Notes: generated by a model not told the origin, from the letters alone. DNA of 31,588 bases from Balneolaceae bacterium (GCA_007123985.1 SLGA01000130.1:1-31588), one strand, 5' to 3'; counted from the first letter of the stretch, positions 16,235 to 24,688 are shown. Translations and numbers: made by a program.

Positions 16235-18478
16235 ATGGCAAAGGTGGATACAGATTTTAGTAGCCAGATTGATCAATTTGATCTGGACGCAAAACAGCAG
16301 AGTTCGCTGAATTCACTGATCAAGCTATGCCATGAGCATCTGGATTCCACAGATGAAGAGATGATTCGCCGTGCTTTTAAATTGTGCTGCAAATCGCATG
16401 AAAATGTAACCCGGGCTTCAGGAGAGCCATATTATGAGCATCCCTTAGAAGTGGCTAAAATAATGGCAGAGGAGTTCAATATCGATGACGTCTCTGTGGC
16501 TGCTGCACTTTTGCACGATACTGTTGAGGACACCCCTGTTACACTGGAGCAGATTGATGAACTGTTTGGTCCTGCCGTTAAACATATCATAGACGGGTTA
16601 ACAAAGATCTCAGGCGTATTTGAAAACCGGGACACCAAGCAGGCAGAAACGTTTATGAAGCTGTTACTTTCGATGGCAGAAGATATTCGTGTGGTGCTCA
16701 TAAAATTTGCCGACCGAGTGCATAACATGAGAACCATCAAACATCTGCCAAAACAGAAGCAGCTCAATAAAGCAACGGAAACCATGGAGCTATACGCTCC
16801 TCTTGCGCACAGATTTGGACTGTTTCGGATTAAAAACGAGCTCGAGGATCTCTGTTTCAAGGTGATTGATCCCAACTCATACAGGTTTATCGGCCGTAAA
16901 CTAAGAGAGAAGAAAGAGGCAAGAGAGCAGTTTATCGATGAATTTATGGATCCTATCAAAGAGGAACTATCCACACAAAAGTTCCGATTTGAAATAAAAG
17001 GGCGTCCAAAACATATCTATTCCATCTACCGGAAAATGCAGATGCAGCAGAAGCCATTTGAAGAAATTTATGATCTGTTTGCCATCCGGATTATACTTGA
17101 AGATCCTCACACAAAAGAAGATTGCTGGAGAGTGTACTCTGTAATTACGGATAAGTACACCCCCATCCCTAAACGATTCCGTGACTTCATTTCGGTGCCG
17201 AAAGCCAACGGATATCAGTCACTGCATACCACGGTAATTACTAAAAAAGGGCGCAAAGTAGAGGTTCAGATTCGCACGCGAAAAATGGATAACATTGCTG
17301 AGCAGGGTCTTGCCGCTCACTGGAAATATAAAGAGGGAAATAGCAGCGGGAATAACGAATTGGACAAATTTGTGCACTGGGTTCGCGATGTTCTTGATGC
17401 ACCGCGCCCGGATGCAGCTACCGAATTTGTGAAAGACTTTCAGCTGAATCTTTACCAGGATGAAATCTATGTGTTCACTCCCAATGGCGAGCTTAAAACA
17501 CTTCCCAACGGTGCCTCATGTATAGATTTTGCTTTTGAAATTCACAGTGAAATTGGCGAGCGTGCTATTGCAGCAAAAGTAAATGGTAAAATGGTGCCGC
17601 TGCGGCAAAAGCTAAAGTCAGGCGATCAGGTTGAAATTGTTACCGGAAATAAGGTGAACCTAAATCCCGATTGGATGGGCGATGTGGTTACACACAAAGC
17701 CAAAGCAAGATTGCGCCAGTTTTCCAAACAAAAAGAGAGAAGAGTTGCCAACGAAGGTCGTGAACTTTGGGAAAAGCGTGCATCCAGAGGCAAGGTAGAA
17801 ATTACAGATCAGGAGCTTACAAAGGTTGCCAAGCGTTTTAAATTCAACGATGCGCAGGAAATGTTCTATGAAATAGGAACAGGCGCATTTGAAGTGAACG
17901 AGCTGTTTAAGGTTGTGAAACAGCTTAAGAGTAAAGGCCGGCTTGATAAGGATGAGGAAGAATTCAAAAAAGATCAGGGTGCTGCCATACCTGAAGAATA
18001 CTACAAATCGGCGCGTTCAGTAGGCGATGGCAATGCCCTGCTTGTAGAAGGAGAACTGGACCATGTAAAATATTCCTATGCAAATTGTTGTAATCCTATT
18101 CCCGGTGATAATGTAATTGGTTTTCTCAGCCGAAACGGAGATGTGAAAATACACCGCTCCAATTGTAAAAATGCCCATCACCTTATTAAAACAGACAGCG
18201 AGAGAATCATTGATATATCGTGGGCAAGGAATATTGAAAATCAGTTTTTGGGGGCTATCAAAGTGGTGGGAGAAGATCGGGTTGGCCTTGTGAATGACAT
18301 TACCGAAGTACTGTCGAAATCTCTTCAAACCAATATGAAAAGCATAAATGTGAACAGTGACGGCGGTATGTTTGAAGGTATAATCACCGTGTATGTGAAT
18401 GATTTGAAACATCTCGAAAAGATTATCAACAAATTAGAGAGAATTGATAGCATAAAAACCGTAATGAGATATGAGTAA
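16235..18478 (+). CDS. rel: Bifunctional (p)ppGpp synthetase/hydrolase, RelA/SpoT family
   Basis: This enzyme makes and degrades the alarmone (p)ppGpp in the stringent response. I chose the ATG at 16235 over a TTG two codons upstream, giving 747 residues. Domains in order: an HD hydrolase with an intact LLHDTVEDT motif (H94), so hydrolysis should work; a synthetase with GRPKHIYSIYRKM, IYDLFAIRII and KANGYQSLHTTVI; a TGS domain (IYVFTPNGELKTLPNGASCIDFA); a helical part; a CC-containing zinc-finger-like segment (YANCCNPIPGDNVIG); and a C-terminal ACT domain (GEDRVGLVNDITEVLSKS). Both active sites look complete, as expected for a single Rel-type enzyme. Confidence 0.96.
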   Translation: MAKVDTDFSSQIDQFDLDAKQQSSLNSLIKLCHEHLDSTDEEMIRRAFKLCCKSHENVTRASGEPYYEHPLEVAKIMAEEFNIDDVSVAAALLHDTVEDTPVTLEQIDELFGPAVKHIIDGLTKISGVFENRDTKQAETFMKLLLSMAEDIRVVLIKFADRVHNMRTIKHLPKQKQLNKATETMELYAPLAHRFGLFRIKNELEDLCFKVIDPNSYRFIGRKLREKKEAREQFIDEFMDPIKEELSTQKFRFEIKGRPKHIYSIYRKMQMQQKPFEEIYDLFAIRIILEDPHTKEDCWRVYSVITDKYTPIPKRFRDFISVPKANGYQSLHTTVITKKGRKVEVQIRTRKMDNIAEQGLAAHWKYKEGNSSGNNELDKFVHWVRDVLDAPRPDAATEFVKDFQLNLYQDEIYVFTPNGELKTLPNGASCIDFAFEIHSEIGERAIAAKVNGKMVPLRQKLKSGDQVEIVTGNKVNLNPDWMGDVVTHKAKARLRQFSKQKERRVANEGRELWEKRASRGKVEITDQELTKVAKRFKFNDAQEMFYEIGTGAFEVNELFKVVKQLKSKGRLDKDEEEFKKDQGAAIPEEYYKSARSVGDGNALLVEGELDHVKYSYANCCNPIPGDNVIGFLSRNGDVKIHRSNCKNAHHLIKTDSERIIDISWARNIENQFLGAIKVVGEDRVGLVNDITEVLSKSLQTNMKSINVNSDGGMFEGIITVYVNDLKHLEKIINKLERIDSIKTVMRYE

Positions 18479-18639
18479 ATATCTCTATGTTGCGTAGGTA
18501 CAAATACTTATATTGAACAATCGTTAAGAAATTTCTATGTGCTTACGGTAAAACTTCCTATTTTTGTTATATATAAGCTGATTATTTGATATGCTTACAT
18601 AATAAATAGCAAAACGTAATAGACATAGGATAGGATAGT

Positions 18640-18954
18640 ATGGTGACTTACACAAAACGAGATATTGTTCGGACTGTAGCAGATAAGATGGATGTTCCAC
18701 TTAATCAGGCAGAACCGTGGGTTGATTCTGTAATTGATGCTCTCAGGGGCAAAATGATGGATGCTGACCCTACATGCAGAATAGAGCTCAGAAACTTCGG
18801 CGTATTTGAAGTGAAAGAGACCAAAGCAAAGCCAAAGGCAAGAAATCCAAAAACAAATGAAGTGATTTATGTGCCCGCTCATCGCAAAACACACTTCAAA
18901 CCAAGTAAAAAACTGAAAAAATTCCTCAAGCAGCCACTTGACGAGTTAAAATAA
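18640..18954 (+). CDS. HU/IHF-family DNA-binding protein
   Basis: This is a 104-residue nucleoid-associated protein. The fold marks are the N-terminal helix pair (YTKRDIVRTVADKM, AEPWVDSVIDAL), the beta segment IELRNFGVFEVKETKAKPKARNPKT with the conserved RNPKT arm, and VPAHRKTHFKPSKKLK. The arm proline that intercalates DNA is not clear in this reading, so HU versus IHF subunit cannot be decided. An AGGA stands just upstream of the ATG. It starts a tight cluster with ruvX (9-base gap), def (1 base) and fmt (9 bases), so all four probably share a transcript. The 161-bp gap before it likely holds the cluster promoter. Confidence 0.93.
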   Translation: MVTYTKRDIVRTVADKMDVPLNQAEPWVDSVIDALRGKMMDADPTCRIELRNFGVFEVKETKAKPKARNPKTNEVIYVPAHRKTHFKPSKKLKKFLKQPLDELK

Positions 18955-18963
18955 GGTTCTTTC

Positions 18964-19395
18964 TTGGCAGAATATGGCAGAATCTTGGGTGTGGATGTTG
19001 GCAGTAAACGTGTTGGTTTAGCCAGAACCGACTTGTTGCGAACCATAGCCAGCCCTATTGGCACATTTACACCCAAGAATTCTTTTAAAGAGATAGAGAG
19101 ACAAGTATCAACAGAAGGGCCTGTCAGCGGAATAGTTGTAGGATGGCCACTTACCACAGAAGGCGAACCAACAGATGCAACACGTATTGTAATTGATTAT
19201 ATTGCTGCACTAAAAAATAAGTACAAAGACATCAGAATCTATAAGATGGATGAGCGTTTTTCATCCCGCCAGGCAATGAGAATTATGGTGGACTCCGGTG
19301 TTCCCAAAAGGAAACGAAATAAAAAGGGCAGGCTTGATCAAGCTGCTGCCGCATTAATTTTACAACAGTTTTTAGAAGCACGTCCCGAAATTTAA
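18964..19395 (+). CDS. ruvX: Putative Holliday junction resolvase RuvX/YqgF
   Basis: This is a 143-residue RNase H-fold nuclease of the YqgF family, linked in other bacteria to 16S rRNA 5' processing and proposed to resolve Holliday junctions. The start is TTG at 18964; a nearby ATG (18974) is out of frame, and the TTG gives the standard N-terminus ILGVDVGSKRVGLARTD with the catalytic Asp. Later motifs include VVGWPLTTEGEPTDAT, the acidic MDERFSSRQA, and a C-terminal LDQAAAALILQQFLE with another catalytic Asp. It sits 9 bases after the HU gene and 1 base before def. Confidence 0.93.
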   Translation: MAEYGRILGVDVGSKRVGLARTDLLRTIASPIGTFTPKNSFKEIERQVSTEGPVSGIVVGWPLTTEGEPTDATRIVIDYIAALKNKYKDIRIYKMDERFSSRQAMRIMVDSGVPKRKRNKKGRLDQAAAALILQQFLEARPEI

Positions 19396-19396
19396 T

Positions 19397-19957
19397 ATGG
19401 CAATTATACCAATTGTAACGTACAACGACTCTGTGCTCCGGCAGGATGCAAAACCGGTTAAAGAGAACAGCGAAGAACTCCAGCAACTGATTGATGATAT
19501 GTTTGAAACCATGTACAACTCAAATGGAGTTGGACTGGCAGCACCCCAAATTGGCAAATCGATCCGGTTATTTGTAGTTGATACAGACGTAATGACTGAA
19601 GAGCTTGAGGAGGAAGAGAATGTAGGTCCGCTTGTTTTTATAAATCCTGAAATTGTAAAAACAGATGGAAATGAAATTAAAATGGAAGAAGGCTGCCTAA
19701 GTATCCCTGATGTAAGGGACGATGTAAACCGTCCTGAAATGGTTGAAGTCTCCTACCTTGACAGAAACTTTAACAAGCACCTAATAAGAACCGAAGGCTG
19801 GCTATCCAGAGTGATACAGCATGAATACGACCACCTGAAGGGTGTGCTCTTTCTGGATCATATCAGTGCATTTCGCAGGCGATTACATCGTTCGGCTCTT
19901 CGTAAAATTGAGAATGGGAAGCTGGAAATTTCTTATCCCGTGGTTCCAAAATCCTGA
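19397..19957 (+). CDS. def: Peptide deformylase
   Basis: Def removes the formyl group from the N-terminal methionine of new proteins, a metal-dependent step on the ribosome. The 186-residue protein has all three family motifs: GVGLAAPQIG (motif 1), EGCLSIP with metal-ligand Cys100 (motif 2), and QHEYDHLKG with ligands His142 and His146 and catalytic Glu143 (motif 3). It is packed between ruvX (1 base) and fmt (9 bases), the usual def-fmt pairing that couples formylation and deformylation. An insertion rich in Glu (MTEELEEEENVG) follows motif 1, as in some FCB-group enzymes. Confidence 0.97.
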   Translation: MAIIPIVTYNDSVLRQDAKPVKENSEELQQLIDDMFETMYNSNGVGLAAPQIGKSIRLFVVDTDVMTEELEEEENVGPLVFINPEIVKTDGNEIKMEEGCLSIPDVRDDVNRPEMVEVSYLDRNFNKHLIRTEGWLSRVIQHEYDHLKGVLFLDHISAFRRRLHRSALRKIENGKLEISYPVVPKS

Positions 19958-19966
19958 GGATAAGTA

Positions 19967-20890
19967 ATGAAGCCACTTAACATTGTTTTTATGGGATCGC
20001 CGGATTTTGCGGTTCCCAGTCTTGAAAAACTGCACGATTCAGCTCATAATATTCTTGCCGTTGTAAGCAACCCGGATAAACGGAGGGGACGCCGGGGTAA
20101 ACCGGTACCTACAGCAGTAAAAAGCAAAGCGCTTGAACTGACTTTGCCTACAATTGATGTGGAGGATGTTAAGTCAGCCCGGTTTTATGAGCAGTTAAAT
20201 TCCTTACAGCCAGACCTGCTGGTTGTAGTAGCATTCAGAATATTGCCACCGGCTATCCTGGAAATCCCCAAAAAGGGTTCCATTAATTTGCACGCTTCAC
20301 TTTTACCAAAATACAGAGGGGCTGCACCAATTCACTGGGCAGTTATAAACGGTGAGAAGGTGACAGGATGTACGGTTTTTTTTCTGAATGAAAAAGTTGA
20401 TACCGGTAATATTATTGATATGAAAGAGACTGCGATCGGAGAGACGGAAACTACAGGAGATATCTACAACCGCTTGAAAGTGATTGGAAGCGATCTGCTG
20501 CTTGATTGCGTTGATAAAATTGCAAGTGAAAGCTTTACACTAAAGCCCCAGGAGGACTCAAAAGCAACTCCTGCTCCTAAGCTTTTCAGGGAAAACACAC
20601 ACATTGAATTCGGGAAAGATGCGCAGTCAGTGCACAATTTTATCCGTGGATTACACCCGTTTCCAGGGGCTTGGTGTACATATTTGGGGCAAAAAATGAA
20701 TATTCACAGATCAAAACCGCAAATGGATCTGGATCTTGAACCGGGAAAATTATCATACATAGAAAACAAATTATTTGTCGGCTGCGGAAACGGATCACTT
20801 GAACTGCAGGAGTTACAACTGCCGGGAACCAAAATTTTGAGTGGCAGTGAATTTGCTAATGGTTATGAGCTGAATGTACAGCTTCAGTGA
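19967..20890 (+). CDS. fmt: Methionyl-tRNA formyltransferase
   Basis: Fmt formylates the initiator Met-tRNA with 10-formyl-tetrahydrofolate. The 307-residue length is normal. The N-terminal formyltransferase domain starts NIVFMGSPDFAVPSLEKL and contains the signature INLHASLLPKYRGAAPIHWA with catalytic Asn107 and His109, and the acidic EKVDTGNII loop. The C-terminal OB-like tRNA-binding domain (about 205-307) has the FIRGLHPFPGAWC pattern. It ends the HU-ruvX-def-fmt cluster, and a terminator-like hairpin follows about 100 bases later. Confidence 0.97.
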   Translation: MKPLNIVFMGSPDFAVPSLEKLHDSAHNILAVVSNPDKRRGRRGKPVPTAVKSKALELTLPTIDVEDVKSARFYEQLNSLQPDLLVVVAFRILPPAILEIPKKGSINLHASLLPKYRGAAPIHWAVINGEKVTGCTVFFLNEKVDTGNIIDMKETAIGETETTGDIYNRLKVIGSDLLLDCVDKIASESFTLKPQEDSKATPAPKLFRENTHIEFGKDAQSVHNFIRGLHPFPGAWCTYLGQKMNIHRSKPQMDLDLEPGKLSYIENKLFVGCGNGSLELQELQLPGTKILSGSEFANGYELNVQLQ

Positions 20891-20987
20891 TATCGCACAC
20901 CTTTTTTAATACGTTAAATTATGAATTTACAATACGATCCATTCATTACAATTAATTTGATTAAATCGGTAAATTATGAGTATTAAG

Positions 20988-21009
20988 GTTGATTAAATCA
21001 ACTTTTTTT
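20988..21009 (+). terminator. Probable terminator downstream of fmt
   Basis: A 6-bp perfect stem (GTTGAT 20988-20993, ATCAAC 20997-21002) with loop TAA is followed directly by seven T (21003-21009). It is short and AT-rich, so only moderately strong, but it sits in the right place to end the cluster before the ankyrin gene. Two 10-11 bp direct repeats (TAAATTATGA at 20915 and 20970; TTGATTAAATC at 20957 and 20989) lie in the same 176-bp gap. Confidence 0.55.
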
Positions 21010-21066
21010 GTGATATACCCACATCTGAAAACAAGAATATTTTTAAATCTATAAAGTAGCATACAC

Positions 21067-21759
21067 ATGGAGCTTTCACCTTTACTACAAGCGGCCAAAG
21101 AAGGAAATTTAAACCAGGTAAAAGAGTTGCATCAGGGAGGTGCCGATCTTAACGAAACCAACAAAAGCGGTTCGAGCGCATTGATTTATGCCTCTGAAAA
21201 CGGCCACATGCCTGTTATCCAGTACCTGATTGAAAACGGAGCGGATCCTGCCATAGCCACAAAAATGGGAGGAACTGCACTCAATCGTGCAGCTGAAAAC
21301 GGCAGTATTGAAATCATGAAGTATTTGCTGGAAAACGGTACGCCTATTGGCAACCTGGCATTGATTGTGGCTGCCCGGGAAGGAAATCTTGAAGCTGTAG
21401 AGCTTCTTGTTGAAAAAGGTGCTGATGTAAATGCACAGCAGCGTTGGGGACAAACGGCTCTGATGCTTGCTGCCCGGGAAGGCCACACCGCAATTGCAAA
21501 ATTCCTGCTCGATTCCGGAGCCAACGTTCGCCTGCGCGATAAAAATGGAGACACTGCACTGAATATCGCACTTGATAACGACAATCCTGACATTGTGATG
21601 CAACTTCGGCGTGCCGGTGCAAAAGCACAAACTCGAAAAGTTGTTACCCCGGTTCAAGCCGATGATGATGAAGATGACGATGGAGGAGACGTTGATGATT
21701 TGATCAGTGATGACGGGGATTTACCTCCGGAAGATGTAGATCTGGATGAAGAGATTTAG
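21067..21759 (+). CDS. Ankyrin-repeat protein with acidic C-terminal tail
   Basis: This is a 230-residue protein with no signal peptide or membrane segment, so probably cytoplasmic. Residues about 1-195 are ankyrin repeats, seen as SALIYASENGHMPVIQYLIE, TALNRAAENGSIEIMKYLLE, ALIVAAREGNLEAVELLVE and TALMLAAREGHTAIAKFLLD. The last 35 residues are strongly acidic and low in complexity (DDDEDDDGGDVDD, then PPEDVDLDEEI). Ankyrin arrays bind proteins; the partner is unknown. The gene stands alone between two terminator-like hairpins, so it is probably its own transcription unit. Confidence 0.9.
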   Translation: MELSPLLQAAKEGNLNQVKELHQGGADLNETNKSGSSALIYASENGHMPVIQYLIENGADPAIATKMGGTALNRAAENGSIEIMKYLLENGTPIGNLALIVAAREGNLEAVELLVEKGADVNAQQRWGQTALMLAAREGHTAIAKFLLDSGANVRLRDKNGDTALNIALDNDNPDIVMQLRRAGAKAQTRKVVTPVQADDDEDDDGGDVDDLISDDGDLPPEDVDLDEEI

Positions 21760-21770
21760 GATTTCAGGTT

Positions 21771-21799
21771 AAAAAAAGATGGATTGATCCAATTTTTTT
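21771..21799 (+). terminator. Possible A/T-rich hairpin terminator after the ankyrin gene
   Basis: The layout is seven A, then a GGAT/ATCC mini-stem (21781-21784 and 21787-21790), then a run of seven T. The A-run and T-run can pair around the mini-stem with small internal mismatches, and the T-run can act as the U-tract. It lies 12 bases after the stop. The rest of the 210-bp gap before gapA shows no gene. Confidence 0.42.
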
Positions 21800-21924
21800 A
21801 GCCTTTAATTTTGAGAGGCATTTTAGAAGCGCTTTCAATCTTTAAATAATGTTATTCATACATTTATCTGTTTCCAAAAATGGATTGAGAGCGAATAATA
21901 GGTTATTTTAATAGAATTAAAGAA

Positions 21925-21938
21925 CTGCCGGAAGGCAG
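21925..21938 (+). promoter_or_regulatory. Small hairpin in the gapA leader
   Basis: CTGCC and GGCAG form a 5-bp G+C-rich stem with a GGAA loop, ending 31 bases before the gapA ATG. A GGAG (about 21957-21960) between them is the likely ribosome-binding site. The hairpin could stabilise the 5' end of this highly expressed mRNA or be a protein site; that role is inference. Confidence 0.35.
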
Positions 21939-21969
21939 AAAAGTTAAATTGAAAACGGAGTAAAATTTT

Positions 21970-22968
21970 ATGGCAAAAGTAAAAGTAGGGATTAACGGAT
22001 TCGGACGTATCGGGAGACTTGTTATGCGTTCCATTCTTGAGTACCAAAGTGATAAAGTAGAAGTAGTTGGAATTAATGATCTGACCGATGCGAAGACACT
22101 GGCTCACCTGTTTAAATACGATTCTGCACAGGGTAAATTTAAAGGCGAAGTATATGCCGATGGTAATGACCTTGTAATCAACGGAACAAAAATTGGTGTA
22201 ACAGCCGAAAGAGATCCTGCTAACCTTAAGTGGGGAGAGCGTGGAGCCGAAGTAATTGTTGAATCTACCGGAATTTTCCGTGATGAAAAAGGCTGTGCCA
22301 AGCACATTGAAGCCGGTGCAAAAAAAGTGATTATTTCTGCACCTGCTAAGGGCGATATTCAAACGATTGTACTTGGAGTAAACGACAAAGAAATTGATAA
22401 GAGCAACACGATTTACTCGAATGCAAGCTGTACAACAAATTGTCTTGCACCGATGGTAAAAGTTCTTGATGAGAATTTCGGTGTTGAAAAAGGATTTATG
22501 ACAACCATCCACGCCTATACAGGTGATCAGGCACTGGTTGACGGACCGCACAGCGATCTGAGAAGAGCCCGTGCTGCCGCTACGAACATTGTACCTACAA
22601 CAACCGGCGCAGCTGCCGCTGTTGGCCTGGTGCTTCCTCATCTCAACGGTAAACTCGATGGCGGTGCTGTACGGGTTCCTGTACTTACAGGATCACTTAC
22701 CGACTTCACCGCTGTTGTGAAAAAAGGCACAACCGCTGATGAAGTACTGGCTGCTTTCAAGAAAGCTGCTGAAGGAGAGCTGAAAGGCATTCTTGAGTAT
22801 AGCGAAGAAGAGCTGGTATCCACAGACATTATCGGTAACCCACACTCATGTATTTTTGATAGCGGAACCATCAAAGTGGATGGCAACCTTGTGAAAGTAA
22901 TTGGCTGGTACGATAACGAAGCCGGTTACTCAGCGAGAACGGCTGAACTAATCACACGGATTGTGTAA
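21970..22968 (+). CDS. gapA: Glyceraldehyde-3-phosphate dehydrogenase, type I
   Basis: GAPDH oxidises and phosphorylates glyceraldehyde-3-phosphate in glycolysis, or runs in reverse in gluconeogenesis. The 332-residue length is standard. The Rossmann start VKVGINGFGRIGRLVMR is followed by VVGINDLTD, whose Asp favours NAD over NADP. The active-site SNASCTTNCLAP places catalytic Cys at residue 154, and TIHAYTGDQ supplies the catalytic His. HSDLRRARAAATNIVPTTTG and the C-terminal WYDNEAGYSAR are intact. It has a possible ribosome-binding site, a leader hairpin and its own terminator, so it looks monocistronic. Confidence 0.98.
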   Translation: MAKVKVGINGFGRIGRLVMRSILEYQSDKVEVVGINDLTDAKTLAHLFKYDSAQGKFKGEVYADGNDLVINGTKIGVTAERDPANLKWGERGAEVIVESTGIFRDEKGCAKHIEAGAKKVIISAPAKGDIQTIVLGVNDKEIDKSNTIYSNASCTTNCLAPMVKVLDENFGVEKGFMTTIHAYTGDQALVDGPHSDLRRARAAATNIVPTTTGAAAAVGLVLPHLNGKLDGGAVRVPVLTGSLTDFTAVVKKGTTADEVLAAFKKAAEGELKGILEYSEEELVSTDIIGNPHSCIFDSGTIKVDGNLVKVIGWYDNEAGYSARTAELITRIV

Positions 22969-23002
22969 CCAAAATTTCAGAGAATTCATCTGAATGATAT
23001 TG

Positions 23003-23035
23003 AAGCCCGCTGCCTAACGGTTGCGGGCTTTTTTT
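23003..23035 (+). terminator. Rho-independent terminator after gapA
   Basis: Arms AAGCCCGC (23003-23010) and GCGGGCTT (23023-23030) enclose a 12-nt loop that can pair further (GCC with GGT) and are followed by a run of T to 23035. It starts 35 bases after the stop codon. This is a textbook terminator and separates gapA from the palindrome cluster that follows. Confidence 0.9.
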
Positions 23036-23050
23036 ATGAATACCGGAGAT

Positions 23051-23263
23051 GGGCCGTGCCGACGGCACTCTTTCGTTGGGTGTGGCATTTGGTCCCGGGA
23101 ATAAATTCCCGGGTTACAAAATTGGTGGTAGTTTTGATTACCGTGGCAGGTCCAAAGAGATGGCCTATAAAGTACCGACAGGTACGGGCAATGTTGTAAC
23201 CACAGAATTTATTCTGTGGACAAGGGCGCTGATCCGTCGCCTGAAATGCCGTCAGGCATGGCC
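23051..23263. repeat. Palindrome cluster: two inverted copies of a three-hairpin element
   Basis: Copy A, read on the plus strand, has hairpin 1 GTGCC-gac-GGCAC (23056-23068), a 25-nt gap, hairpin 2 with arms CCCGGGAAT and ATTCCCGGG (23094-23113), TTACAAAATTG, and hairpin 3 GGTA/TACC (23127-23142). Copy B, read on the minus strand, has ATGCC-tgac-GGCAT (23259-23246), a 26-nt gap, hairpin 2 with arms CCACAGAAT and ATTCTGTGG (23219-23200), TTACAACATTG, and GTACC-tgtc-GGTAC (23185-23172). The two share GGCC before hairpin 1, the AA centre of hairpin 2 and the TTACAA flank. Their stems differ but remain paired. It fills the space between two convergent genes. It resembles REP or MITE-like extragenic repeats; no transposase is present here. 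Confidence 0.75.
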
Positions 23264-23279
23264 GATTTGAGATCTGACC

Positions 23280-24572
23280 TTATCTCTGTACCTGGCTTGC
23301 ACCGATGTATACATCAAGGATGGAACGCAGGTTTGTGATATCCTCAAACGGGTTCTCCTCCACAACCACAAAATCCGCCCATTTGCCCTCTTCGAGAGTA
23401 CCCAGTTCATCGTCGATACCCATACATTCTGCGGCATAACGCGTGGCAGATCTTAAAATCTCAGCCGCCGACATCCCCGCATCCTGCATCATCTCCATCT
23501 CCATATGCTCAAAATATCCCTGGAAGCGCGCGGGAGGGCCGCTGTCGGTACCCATTGCCACACGGACTCCGGCGTTGTTCAGTGCCACCATATTTTCCTT
23601 GGCAAGCGGCAGGGCATCCCTGAAATAATCCGCTGCTCTTCCGGTAAACACCTGCTGAACTTCGGGCCGCTCCAACTGTTCGATTACTTCCGGATTCGCA
23701 TATTCAAGAAAGAACGGATCATCAAAAAAATCGGGCCTTTCGGCGTATACAAATACAGAAACTTCCCGGGTAAGTGTGGGAGTGATGCAGATGTTTCTGT
23801 CAAGCATCAGATCGATAAGCTCCCGGTCTACCGGTTCATCCCTCACACTGTGGGCTATTAAATCACCACCATTTCGAATAATCTCTTTCGCATCTTCGAG
23901 ATAAACTATGTGAGCAGCCAGTTTCAGATCGCGATTATGAACTTCATCGATAATGGCACTGTAAATTTCAGGAGACATTTTCTCGCGCTGCCCGAGGCCG
24001 TCATCCACACGAATTTTCATCCAGTCGGGGATGTATTGGCTGTTACGTTCAACCTCTTCGGCAACTTCTTCGGGTGAATTGGCATGCAGAACATCACCTG
24101 CGAGAAAAACTCGTGCAATGCCGCTATCCACTGCATCAATGTTGTCGCGAACCAGAAATGCGTGATAGGGCTCATCACCTAAACTCACAACGGTGGTTAT
24201 CCCATAGCGGGCAGAAAGGCGGAGCTGCCGTACAACATTATCTGTAGTGTGGGCTTGTGAACTTGTATCGAGGCCGTCTGCCATACCCACGTGGCCATGT
24301 GCATTGATGAGGCCCGGAATTACATATGCACCGTTCAGATCAACCATTTCGGCACCTTCCGGGAAATCGAGGTCATTTATATCAATAATTGAGATTACGC
24401 GTCCGTCTCGTGTTACAAGTGCGGCATTTTCTCTCATCTCCTGCTCCGTTCCGTTCCAAATTATTGCGTTGGTGAATATCAGCAGGTTTTCATCCTTTTC
24501 ACTCGTGCAGGATGAAAGAATCAGCACGGAGAAAACAAAAATCAGCAGGGGTAAACGTTTGAAACTGTTCAT
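23280..24572 (-). CDS. Amidohydrolase-family lipoprotein (imidazolonepropionase/prolidase-like)
   Basis: This 430-residue metal-dependent hydrolase is anchored outside the inner membrane. A lipoprotein signal (residues 1-21, core LLIFVFSVLILSS) precedes Cys22. The amidohydrolase barrel shows the metal-binding HxH in INAHGHVG, a possible carbamylated-lysine strand (DWMKIRVDDG), histidines in LAAHIVYLEDAKE and LIAHSV, and the catalytic Asp in GTDSGPP. Late family marks include ATRYAAECMGIDDELGTLEEGKWADFVV. Such proteins often cleave Xaa-Pro or cyclic amide substrates; the substrate here cannot be read from sequence. It is the last gene of a minus-strand group and ends at the palindrome cluster. 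Confidence 0.88.
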   Translation of the reverse strand: MNSFKRLPLLIFVFSVLILSSCTSEKDENLLIFTNAIIWNGTEQEMRENAALVTRDGRVISIIDINDLDFPEGAEMVDLNGAYVIPGLINAHGHVGMADGLDTSSQAHTTDNVVRQLRLSARYGITTVVSLGDEPYHAFLVRDNIDAVDSGIARVFLAGDVLHANSPEEVAEEVERNSQYIPDWMKIRVDDGLGQREKMSPEIYSAIIDEVHNRDLKLAAHIVYLEDAKEIIRNGGDLIAHSVRDEPVDRELIDLMLDRNICITPTLTREVSVFVYAERPDFFDDPFFLEYANPEVIEQLERPEVQQVFTGRAADYFRDALPLAKENMVALNNAGVRVAMGTDSGPPARFQGYFEHMEMEMMQDAGMSAAEILRSATRYAAECMGIDDELGTLEEGKWADFVVVEENPFEDITNLRSILDVYIGASQVQR

Positions 24573-24688
24573 GATCTTAAGCTATGGTTTATCAAATTAT
24601 GGATCTAAAGATTTAGATAATAAATATGAGCAAATAATGTGCAATCTTAAGTTGCTTCAGGCTGAAAGTCAATCAGCATAAAATCTGT

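Noticed and set aside
16432..16974. A 180-codon antisense frame in the rel gene
   Set aside because: Serine-rich composition typical of the complement of a real gene, no motif, and wholly inside a well-supported CDS.
21856..22641. A 261-codon antisense frame across gapA
   Set aside because: It overlaps a certain GAPDH gene, is rich in Cys, Phe and Tyr with no recognisable domain, and extends into the leader. It is a codon-usage shadow.
23049..23270. A 73-codon plus-strand frame over the palindrome cluster
   Set aside because: It simply translates the hairpin arms and has no protein-like pattern. The structure explains the sequence better than a gene does.
24247..24681. A 144-codon plus-strand frame opposite the amidohydrolase start
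   Set aside because: It lies mostly antisense to a supported lipoprotein gene and has no recognisable domain.
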